From DAOTVS01 sp034436375 (lineage in GTDB: Bacteria > Chloroflexota > Anaerolineae > SpSt-313), in NCBI GenBank assembly GCA_034436375.1, contig DAOTVS010000208.1, positions 1 through 6,806 on the forward strand: a DNA stretch of 6,806 bases, read 5' to 3'. The notes under the pieces were generated by a model, which saw only the letters and a list, made by a program, of their open reading frames with translations, was not told the origin of the DNA and searched no databases. The translations under genes were made by a program, and so were the position numbers. Shown piece after piece: positions 1-4,981 of this stretch. Positions within the stretch are counted from its first letter, which is position 1, and every line of letters starts with the position of its first letter.

Positions 1-799
1 GAGTCTGGTAGCCCGGCCAGCGGTCCCGCAGGGCCACCATGTCGAGGCCGGCGTCTACAAAGCGCGCATCGTGCGCCAGGATAGTATCCAATGGATCGGG
101 TGGAACGGGGTTGTTATAGAGACCCAGACCGATCAGCCGCACACCGAGATTACTCAAGATGACGGCATCATGGGCCGCTTTGAGCAGGCTTTCCGCCTCA
201 TTGGCAATCTGCAGATCTCGCTCAGCGATTTCCCCTTCTCGGCGCGCCTCCGCCCGCTCCAGAGATACAGCATACTGACGGGCTTCGGCGTCGATCACCG
301 TGAAGATCAGGTCATCACCGGTCCGTGGCCCCAGGCTTTCCAGCCAGTCCCAGAACAGATCGTCGGCCTGCATAGCCCAGCCTTCTACCTCGCGGTAGAC
401 GCGGCCGGCTTCCGCCTCCTCCTGGCCTTGCAGCCGCAGCAGCGCCGGGCTGGCATCACGTCGCTTGTTGATCTCGAACGTCGCAGGCCAGAGCGCGGTC
501 ACCAGCTCCGGCGAGAGCAGGAAAGCGCGACGGCTCATTGCCCCCCGCTCGATAGGGTGGCGAAAGGTATTGCCGGCCAGCAAGTAAGGTAGATAGCTGT
601 AACGCCCATCTTCAGTCGGCTGAACAAGAAACATCTGGCTGATGGCCTTGCGCATCGTGTTCTTGGGGTTAGCACTGTGCACCGGGGCCAGCTTCTGCAC
701 GCGGGCCAGAATCTGCTCAACGGTCAACGGCTCATGTGCCTCGCGTAGGACTCGTAGCACCAGGTCTGTTGTGCTCCTCGCGGTCACTCTTTGAGCCAT
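1..799 (-). CDS. Hypothetical protein with N-terminal winged-helix-like region, 3' end outside window
   Basis: The minus strand is open from an ATG at 799-797 to the window edge, giving 266 codons with no stop, so this is a real gene cut by the left boundary. A GGAGG on the minus strand (812-816) lies 11 nt before the ATG and 8 nt before an in-frame GTG at 802-800, so either could be the start. Residues about 11-72 (DLVLRVLREAHEPLTVEQIL, then ANPKNTMRKAISQ and DGRYSYLPYL) look like a winged helix-turn-helix of the HARE-HTH kind: two helices, a recognition-type helix, then a beta wing. Residues about 170-212 are rich in Glu, Arg and Ala and probably form a long helix or coiled coil. No catalytic motif, signal peptide or membrane segment is visible. 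It is transcribed away from the restriction-modification operon. I do not recognise the family; a DNA-binding or regulatory role is inferred from the fold-like pattern only. Confidence 0.82.
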   Translation of the reverse strand, partial: MAQRVTARSTTDLVLRVLREAHEPLTVEQILARVQKLAPVHSANPKNTMRKAISQMFLVQPTEDGRYSYLPYLLAGNTFRHPIERGAMSRRAFLLSPELVTALWPATFEINKRRDASPALLRLQGQEEAEAGRVYREVEGWAMQADDLFWDWLESLGPRTGDDLIFTVIDAEARQYAVSLERAEARREGEIAERDLQIANEAESLLKAAHDAVILSNLGVRLIGLGLYNNPVPPDPLDTILAHDARFVDAGLDMVALRDRWPGYQT

Positions 800-931
800 C
801 ACGATGTCATCCTCCATTTCAAGTTGTATCGAGGTCGGAGTCGTGGCGCAGCGACTGCGCGCTCAAGGCTCGGGTTTTGTTGTGTTAATGAGCAAGGTCT
901 GGACCAAGGGCAAAGCCCAGCGACACAAAAT
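800..931. other. Upstream region of the left minus-strand gene, with small palindromes
   Basis: This non-coding stretch leads into the minus-strand gene at 799. It contains a perfect 6-bp hairpin with a 3-nt loop (GCGCAG-CGA-CTGCGC, 846-860) about 30 nt upstream of that gene's Shine-Dalgarno sequence. Two adjacent small palindromes follow: GGTC-TG-GACC (896-905) and GGGC-AAA-GCCC (908-918). I found no convincing -35/-10 pair for the minus strand, so the promoter is not assigned. The palindromes could be operator sites or parts of a transcript structure; neither is demonstrated. Confidence 0.4.
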
Positions 932-1107
932 GTTCACGGCCAGGAGGCTGCCGTCAGAGGCGCTCTGCCATGGCAACCGGGCTTTACGCTTCGCGCTACC
1001 CCGGTACACGGCCTTTTGGGGGCAGGGCATGTCCGGCCCCCTCTCCCAGGTTAAGGCCGGGCGGCAGCGTGGCGAAATAGCCGGCTGCGACCCGATCAGC
1101 GGATACG
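932..1107 (+). repeat. Dispersed structured intergenic repeat, copy 1
   Basis: This is about 176 bp that matches 4131-4326 in the same orientation in four blocks: 932-952 (19 of 21 identical), 971-1008 (37 of 38), 1043-1074 (30 of 32) and 1081-1107 (24 of 27). Between the second and third blocks lies a variable hairpin, here GGGGGC (1018-1023) pairing with GCCCCC (1036-1041). GCTGCC (947-952) can pair with GGCAGC (1063-1068), giving an outer stem present in both copies. Open reading frames here are GC-rich shadows without ribosome binding sites. It lies between two divergent genes. It could be a miniature mobile element, a repetitive extragenic element or a transcribed structured RNA; the sequence alone cannot decide. 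Confidence 0.8.
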
Positions 1108-1137
1108 GACCCTGGAAACACCTTTAGCTCAGGACAG

Positions 1138-1166
1138 TTGACAACGACTGCGATAAGGCTGAAAAT
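1138..1166 (+). promoter_or_regulatory. Putative sigma70-type promoter of the restriction-modification operon
   Basis: A perfect TTGACA (1138-1143) is followed by a 17-nt spacer and GAAAAT (1161-1166), which matches the TATAAT consensus at four of six positions. Transcription would start near 1173 and leave a leader of about 45 nt before the endonuclease start at 1219. The deaminase on the other strand has the same layout, TTGACC-17-GAAAAT. The site begins 31 bp after the end of repeat copy 1. Confidence 0.55.
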
Positions 1167-1218
1167 GTAGACAATGGCAATCCTGTGACATCGTTGGCAC
1201 CAGGAAGAGGATATTCTC

Positions 1219-2040
1219 ATGCCCAATGGTTATGGTACTCAACGCGACTACCTGGAGCGAGTCAAGACGAGTGCTGCTGCAAGGCAAAAGAGTGTAGAAG
1301 CAGCTTTGCGTGAGGCCTTTTCGGGCTTTATCGAAACACGAGAAGTGGATGTAGTCATCTTCTCCACTATGAGTGCTCTGGATCTGGCTAAAGCAATCGT
1401 GGCTCACCCGCTCATCTTGAAGCCGTTGTTGGCAGCATGCAATATCGCTGCACGCGCTATCGAAAGAGACCTGGGTATCAGGAATCTGGATACCTACGAG
1501 CCTCATGTCGATGAGTCGCATGCTCAGATCATTGCGGGTTATATCAAGCCTTTCCTGCCTCTGTATCTCGAGGTGCCGGCCTTGAGTGAGCTGGATCGCG
1601 TGGCTTACATTGACAAAGAGATACGCAAAGGGAAGGGGCGATGGGAACAGCGTATACTCAAGGCACTGAACCGTCATGGCCATGCTACCTTTCGGAAAAG
1701 ACACTTTATAGTAGAGGGTCAGGAGTTCGAGTTGGATGCCGCGGCACCTCTTGAGGGACCCATTCGCACTGGCATTGACGTAAAGCGCATTGAAGCTCGA
1801 CGCGATATCCACAAGCGCTGCGATGAGATTGTCAACAAGGCCCGAAAGCTGAAAACAGCTTTTCCCGAAGCCAAGTTTGGTACAGTCATCTACTACCCTT
1901 TCATCGATGAGCATGCCAATGTACAGAACCGCCTGCATTCGGCTGATGTCGATGGCATCGTGTTTGCTTCCGATGCAGACGACTCCATCGAGAATGCAGT
2001 CCAATTCCTGCTTTCTTCACTGGAGGTATCCGCAGAATGA
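1219..2040 (+). CDS. Putative type II restriction endonuclease (PD-(D/E)XK-like)
   Basis: A 273-residue soluble protein with no signal peptide or membrane segment, starting at ATG 1219 with the purine-rich site AGGAAGAGG (1202-1210) 8 nt upstream. The likely catalytic core is E171-L-D173, then 13 residues, then D187-V-K189, which fits the PD-(D/E)XK nuclease pattern; it is followed by a basic helix (KRIEARRDIHKRCDEIVNKA, 189-208). The first ~150 residues look mainly helical. Its stop overlaps the start of a DNA methyltransferase, the usual arrangement of a type II restriction-modification pair, so it is inferred to cut DNA at the site that its partner methylates. Recognition sequence and cleavage pattern cannot be read from the sequence. 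Base composition is lower in GC than the flanks, suggesting horizontal transfer. No controller (C-protein) gene is present. The role rests on context plus the motif, as no named endonuclease family was recognised. Confidence 0.75.
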   Translation: MPNGYGTQRDYLERVKTSAAARQKSVEAALREAFSGFIETREVDVVIFSTMSALDLAKAIVAHPLILKPLLAACNIAARAIERDLGIRNLDTYEPHVDESHAQIIAGYIKPFLPLYLEVPALSELDRVAYIDKEIRKGKGRWEQRILKALNRHGHATFRKRHFIVEGQEFELDAAAPLEGPIRTGIDVKRIEARRDIHKRCDEIVNKARKLKTAFPEAKFGTVIYYPFIDEHANVQNRLHSADVDGIVFASDADDSIENAVQFLLSSLEVSAE

Positions 2041-2951
2041 TGGCAACAACCACCCATCGCTTGATAGAGGGTGATGCTCGCGATCTCTCATTTCTGAAGG
2101 ACGAAAGCATCCACCTCGTGGTCACTTCGCCTCCGTACTGGACTCTCAAAAGATACCGCGAGCACCCGGATCAACTGGGACACGTTTCGGACTATGATGA
2201 GTTCATCGAGCAACTCTCTCAGGTCTGGCGCGAGTGTTACCGGGTTCTTGTGCCCGGTGGACGATTGATATGCGTCGTGGGGGATGTATGCCTGTCGCGC
2301 CGCCAGAACGGCCGCCATCTGGTGGTACCTCTGCATGCCGATATTGTGGTCGCGTGCAGACGCATTGGGTTCGATAATCTGAACCCTATCATTTGGCAGA
2401 AAATCGCCAATGCCAACTATGAAGTTAGTAACGGCAGCAAGTTCCTGGGCAAGCCCTATGAGCCCAATGCCATCATCAAGAATGATATCGAATTCATTCT
2501 CATGCAGCGTAAGCCAGGTGGCTACCGAAAGCCAACGGAAGAGCAGCGCCGCCAATCGATGATCGACAAGAAGGAGTATGGGCAATGGTTCCAGCAGTTC
2601 TGGAACTTGCCTGGAGCGTCCACGAAAGAGCATCCAGCCCCTTTCCCCTTGGAGTTGGCTTATCGGTTGGTGCGTATGTTCTCATTTGCTGGAGATACTG
2701 TGCTCGATCCCTTTGTTGGTACAGGCACAACGATGCTTGCCGCAATCCGTGCAGCGCGCAACAGTGTTGGAGTAGATATCGAGCCAGTCTATTGCGAGAT
2801 GGCTCTCAGGAGGCTCCAAACAGAAGGCCATATGCTTTTCGGCGAGACCAAGATCGAAAGGCTCATGGCAGCAAGGCTTGCGCCCGGCTCCATCCAGCCC
2901 ATTTCTGACACGAGCCCTGCTGCTGCGCCCGTTTCCAGTGACCTGCAATGA
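2037..2951 (+). CDS. Site-specific DNA methyltransferase, beta class, probably N4-cytosine
   Basis: A 304-residue protein of the N6/N4 methyltransferase family (amino methylation of DNA using S-adenosylmethionine). Motif order is circularly permuted as in the beta class: catalytic motif IV TSPPYW at 30-35, a conserved LVPGGRL segment at 71-77, the probable target-recognition region at about 85-195, motif X-like HPAPFPLELAYRLV at 199-212, the AdoMet-binding motif I DPFVGTGTT at 224-232 and GVDIEP at 245-250. Serine in SPPY favours N4-cytosine over N6-adenine, but this is a tendency and not proof. The start codon overlaps the endonuclease stop (ATGA, 2037-2040) with GGAGG at 2022-2026, so translation is probably coupled; an in-frame second ATG lies at 2040. 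Length is normal for an orphan-sized type II enzyme. It protects host DNA from the partner endonuclease. The Ala/Pro/Ser-rich last ~25 residues look disordered. Confidence 0.93.
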   Translation: MMATTTHRLIEGDARDLSFLKDESIHLVVTSPPYWTLKRYREHPDQLGHVSDYDEFIEQLSQVWRECYRVLVPGGRLICVVGDVCLSRRQNGRHLVVPLHADIVVACRRIGFDNLNPIIWQKIANANYEVSNGSKFLGKPYEPNAIIKNDIEFILMQRKPGGYRKPTEEQRRQSMIDKKEYGQWFQQFWNLPGASTKEHPAPFPLELAYRLVRMFSFAGDTVLDPFVGTGTTMLAAIRAARNSVGVDIEPVYCEMALRRLQTEGHMLFGETKIERLMAARLAPGSIQPISDTSPAAAPVSSDLQ

Positions 2952-2985
2952 GGATAGGCTCGCCCCACTGAGTCTTGAGTGATTC

Positions 2986-4014
2986 CTACAGGTAGCGCCG
3001 CTTCAGGCGCTCGTACTCCTCGGAGAACTCGCGCTCCAGCCGGGCTTTTTCCTCCTCCGGCAGGAAGGAAGCACGCACAGCCTGGAGGCCCAGGCTGCAG
3101 AGCTCATCAGCGCCAAAGCCAAAAACGTGGGCAGCCAGCCTGTACTCCTGCACGAGGGTGGTGTTGAAGAGGGGCGGATCATCCGAGTTGAGGGTCACGG
3201 GTACCCCCGCCTCATAGAGCTGCCGCAGGGGATGCGCGGCATAATCGGGGTAGACGTGCAGGGCGATATTGCTTGTGGGGCAAATGTCGATGGTGATCTG
3301 CCGCTCGCGGAGATAGGCTACCAGCTCCGGGTCCTCAATGGCGCGCACGCCATGGCCAATGCGGTCGGCATGCAGCAGCCGCAGAGCATTCCAGATCGAA
3401 GTGGGCCCGGCCAGCTCGCCGGCATGGGGGTAACTCTTGAGCCCGGCCTGTTTGGCCAGGGCGAAAGCGCTCACAAACAACTCGGGCGGGTAGAGGTTCT
3501 CCGACCCGCCCAGCCCCAGGCCCAGAATGCCGTGCCCCTGCCCCTCCACACAATAGCGGGCTGCCTGCAGCGCCGCCTCAGGCCCCAGGTCGCGCGCCGC
3601 ATCGGGCAGCCAGCGCATCATCACCCCCCAGGTGCGTTGTGCCTGCCGGCAGCCCTCCTCCACGGCGGCGAGCAGGGCGCTGAAGGGCAGGTCGGGCCGC
3701 ACCGAGGTGCTGGGGGTCCAGGTCACCTCCGCATAGCGGATGTTCTGGCGATCCATCTCGGCGCCCAGGCTGCGCACGATCATTGTCCAATCCTCGGGCG
3801 TACGCAGGCAGCTCAGAATAAGCATATAGACGTCGATGAAATGGCTGAAATCCTTGAACTGATAGAGCGCTTGCAGCCCCGGTACATCCTGCGCTGGCAG
3901 TGAGACGCCGTTGCGCCGGGCCAGCTCCAGCAGCGTCTCTGGCCGGGTAGAGCCCTCGAGGTGAACGTGCAACTCAGCCTTGGGCATGGCCTGGATGAAA
4001 TCATCGAGCGACAT
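2986..4014 (-). CDS. add: Adenosine deaminase
   Basis: A 342-residue member of the amidohydrolase superfamily, converting adenosine and deoxyadenosine to inosine and deoxyinosine with release of ammonia (purine salvage, cytoplasm). All family signatures are present: PKAELHVHLEGS at 11-22 with zinc ligands H16 and H18, PHAGE at 196-200 (ligand H197, catalytic E200), RIGHG at 218-222 (H221) and LNSDDPPLF at 275-283 (D278, D279). Length is typical. The frame is open up to an ATG at 4071, but the start at 4014 is preferred: it has GGGGAGG (4021-4027) 6 nt upstream, begins just before the conserved segment, and lies downstream of a good promoter at 4090-4062 that would exclude the longer form. It converges on the methyltransferase with 34 bp between stop codons and no clear terminator. 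Related members act on adenine or aminodeoxyfutalosine; DDPPLFNTTL favours adenosine. Confidence 0.93.
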   Translation of the reverse strand: MSLDDFIQAMPKAELHVHLEGSTRPETLLELARRNGVSLPAQDVPGLQALYQFKDFSHFIDVYMLILSCLRTPEDWTMIVRSLGAEMDRQNIRYAEVTWTPSTSVRPDLPFSALLAAVEEGCRQAQRTWGVMMRWLPDAARDLGPEAALQAARYCVEGQGHGILGLGLGGSENLYPPELFVSAFALAKQAGLKSYPHAGELAGPTSIWNALRLLHADRIGHGVRAIEDPELVAYLRERQITIDICPTSNIALHVYPDYAAHPLRQLYEAGVPVTLNSDDPPLFNTTLVQEYRLAAHVFGFGADELCSLGLQAVRASFLPEEEKARLEREFSEEYERLKRRYL

Positions 4015-4061
4015 GAAAATCCTCCCCTTGTGTAAAGGCAGCCAACGTGACGTTGACAGGC

Positions 4062-4090
4062 ATTTTCGCACGGATGGCCCCGTTGGTCAA
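4062..4090 (-). promoter_or_regulatory. Putative sigma70-type promoter of the adenosine deaminase gene
   Basis: On the minus strand TTGACC (4090-4085) is followed by a 17-nt spacer and GAAAAT (4067-4062). Transcription would begin near 4055, giving a leader of about 40 nt. That leader opens with a small hairpin, CAACG-3 nt-CGTTG (4043-4055). The hexamers closely match those proposed for the restriction-modification operon. Confidence 0.5.
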
Positions 4091-4130
4091 TTGCTCTGCT
4101 GGCCCGGCCGCGTGCAAGATGTATCAGCGA

Positions 4131-4326
4131 GTTCGCGGCCAGCAGGCTGCCCTGAGGCGCCCTGCCCTGGCAACCGGGCTTTACGCTGCGCGCTACCCCG
4201 GTACAGGGCCCATTGGGGGTCAGTCATGCCCTATGGGGGCGGCCGGACATGACTGACCCCCCTCCCGGGTTGAGGCCGGGCGGCAGCGTGGCGGCTTGGC
4301 CGGCTGCGGCCCGGGCAGCGGATACG
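4131..4326 (+). repeat. Dispersed structured intergenic repeat, copy 2
   Basis: This is about 196 bp that aligns with 932-1107 in four conserved blocks: 4131-4151, 4168-4205, 4262-4293 and 4300-4326. The outer stem GCTGCC (4146-4151) with GGCAGC (4282-4287) is conserved. The central section is longer than in copy 1 and forms a much stronger hairpin. Like copy 1, it sits between a minus-strand and a plus-strand gene, 117 bp from one start and 150 bp from the other. No coding frame in it has a ribosome binding site. Confidence 0.8.
4215..4261 (+). repeat. Perfect 14-bp inverted repeat at the centre of repeat copy 2
   Basis: GGGGGTCAGTCATG (4215-4228) is the exact reverse complement of CATGACTGACCCCC (4248-4261), with a 19-nt loop. 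No T-run follows on either strand, so an intrinsic terminator is unlikely. It occupies the place of the shorter GGGGGC/GCCCCC hairpin in copy 1. Confidence 0.85.
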
Positions 4327-4393
4327 CACTCGGGATGCACCCGCTGGCCCGGCCGATTCCTGAACAAACTTTAATCCCTGGCCGGGGGGAGCG

Positions 4394-4433
4394 TTAATAT
4401 ACCGTTCACGTTGCTATCGTATACTACCATACG
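4394..4433 (+). promoter_or_regulatory. Possible promoter with overlapping operator-like palindrome
   Basis: A good -10 hexamer TATACT lies at 4420-4425; the best -35 is only the weak TTAATA (4394-4399) with a long 20-nt spacer. The -10 is embedded in CGTATACTACCATACG (4418-4433), which fits the dyad CGTAT-nn-TA-nn-ATACG with perfect 5-bp arms. A palindrome over a -10 with a poor -35 would suit a regulated promoter. The gene served would be the small membrane protein at 4476. Confidence 0.4.
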
Positions 4434-4438
4434 AAAGC

Positions 4439-4458
4439 ATTGTCGCTTCGGCGATGAT
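4439..4458 (+). promoter_or_regulatory. UUCG tetraloop hairpin in the leader of the small membrane protein gene
   Basis: ATTGTCGC (4439-4446), loop TTCG, GCGATGAT (4451-4458) form an 8-bp stem containing two G-U pairs and closed by the very stable C(UUCG)G loop. It ends 4 nt before the GGAGG ribosome binding site at 4463-4467. It may stabilise the mRNA or keep the binding site accessible; no T-run follows. Confidence 0.6.
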
Positions 4459-4475
4459 ACCTGGAGGCCCTCCCG

Positions 4476-4661
4476 ATGAAACGGGAAACGTTCGGCGTCA
4501 TTCTGCTCGCAATGGGGACCCTGGCCGTGTTATTGGCGCTGGGGGCAAACCTGGTGGGCTTGGGCGGCAAGGGTGTCTTTGGCGGGTGGCAGATCTGGGG
4601 TGTGCTATCCGGCGCTGCGGCTGCGGCTGTCGGGGTCCTATCATTGGCATACCGTGCTTAG
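4476..4661 (+). CDS. Small two-helix membrane protein, unknown function
   Basis: A 61-residue protein starting at ATG 4476 with GGAGG (4463-4467) 8 nt upstream. After a short charged N-terminus (MKRET) there are two hydrophobic segments, about residues 7-30 and 39-58, joined by a Gly-rich turn containing KGVFGGWQ, and a short basic end (YRA). This predicts a helical hairpin in the inner membrane. The first segment plus Lys/Arg could also be read as an uncleaved signal anchor. I recognise no family. It is preceded by a candidate promoter and a hairpin leader, which argues that it is expressed. It stands alone, with 320 bp to the next gene. Small size makes it less certain than the others. Confidence 0.65.
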   Translation: MKRETFGVILLAMGTLAVLLALGANLVGLGGKGVFGGWQIWGVLSGAAAAAVGVLSLAYRA

Positions 4662-4748
4662 CGTGACGTTCTAGCTCCGGCCGCGCGGGGCGCTGCATCG
4701 AACCCTTCATTCCAGCCGGCGCTCAAGCGCAGGCAAGGTTTCCCCGGT

Positions 4749-4840
4749 GAGAGCCGGCGGCTTGGTGCACATAGGGCCTGTCCCCGTCCAAGCAGGCCAT
4801 GGTCCGTCTTCCTCCTGCGCACCGGGTACCGCCGGCTCTC
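4749..4840. other. Long foldback element in a 320-bp intergenic region
   Basis: The gap 4662-4981 has no convincing gene. Within it, GAGAGCCGGCGG (4749-4760) pairs perfectly with CCGCCGGCTCTC (4829-4840). Inside, GGTGC (4764-4768) can pair with GCACC (4819-4823), and GGCCTG (4775-4780) with CAGGCC (4793-4798). The nested pairings give a three-part rod of about 92 nt. No T-run follows, so it is not a standard terminator. It could be a small RNA, a processing signal in the mRNA of the upstream small gene, or a decayed miniature inverted-repeat element. Confidence 0.6.
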
Positions 4841-4889
4841 GATTCCTGCCTCCAGTCCCTTTGAGATACACCCATTCCTGCAAAAACGC

Positions 4890-4918
4890 TTGCTAAAGTG
4901 CATCAATTATGGTATGAT
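4890..4918 (+). promoter_or_regulatory. Putative extended -10 promoter of the PHP metallohydrolase gene
   Basis: TTGCTA (4890-4895), a 17-nt spacer and TATGAT (4913-4918) are present, with TG at 4910-4911 forming an extended -10 (TGG-TATGAT). The surroundings are locally AT-rich in an otherwise GC-rich region. Transcription would begin near 4924-4927, leaving a leader of about 57 nt. Confidence 0.65.
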
Positions 4919-4931
4919 TCCCACTTATGGT

Positions 4932-4963
4932 GGGGCAACTGGTGGGGTCGCGGCTTTTGCCCC
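4932..4963 (+). promoter_or_regulatory. Leader hairpin directly before the ribosome binding site of the PHP gene
   Basis: GGGGCAA (4932-4938) and TTGCCCC (4957-4963) are perfect 7-bp complements around an 18-nt loop. The stem ends one base before GAGGAGG (4965-4971). Opening or closing it could influence ribosome access. No known riboswitch class was recognised. Confidence 0.5.
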
Positions 4964-4981
4964 TGAGGAGGCGACTCTGCA

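Larger units (their letters stand above)
4098..4355 (+). repeat. Pair of exact 13-bp direct repeats flanking repeat copy 2
   Basis: GCTGGCCCGGCCG occurs at 4098-4110 and again at 4343-4355, one on each side of the dispersed repeat at 4131-4326 (20 bp before it, 16 bp after). The arrangement resembles a target-site duplication but is set slightly outside the aligned element and is GC-rich and partly self-complementary. I saw no equivalent pair around copy 1. Confidence 0.45.

Noticed and set aside
71..592. A 173-codon plus-strand open frame near the left edge
   Set aside because: It lies antisense to the unbroken 266-codon minus-strand gene, which has a proper ribosome binding site and a sensible domain pattern.
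1129..2004. A 291-codon minus-strand open frame, longer than the plus-strand endonuclease it overlaps
   Set aside because: It has no clear ribosome binding site and a Cys/Ser/Leu-rich protein typical of antisense translation. The plus frame has a ribosome binding site, a promoter, a D-(X)13-D-V-K motif and an ATGA overlap with the methyltransferase.
2952..2985. A bidirectional terminator between the convergent methyltransferase and deaminase genes
   Set aside because: The 34-bp gap holds no convincing stem with a T-run on either strand.
3127..3903. A 258-codon plus-strand frame inside the deaminase gene
   Set aside because: It is a GC-rich shadow antisense to adenosine deaminase, whose every signature motif is intact.
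4015..4071. N-terminal extension of the deaminase to ATG 4071
   Set aside because: The extension lies across the proposed promoter, is not family-like, and the start at 4014 has GGGGAGG at ideal spacing.
4215..4261. Reading the 14-bp hairpin as an intrinsic terminator
   Set aside because: No T-run follows it on either strand and it lies more than 150 bp from any gene end, between divergent genes.
932..4326. Reading the dispersed repeats as a CRISPR array or integron cassette sites
   Set aside because: There are only two copies 3 kb apart with no regular spacers, and no cas gene, integrase or recognisable attC core.
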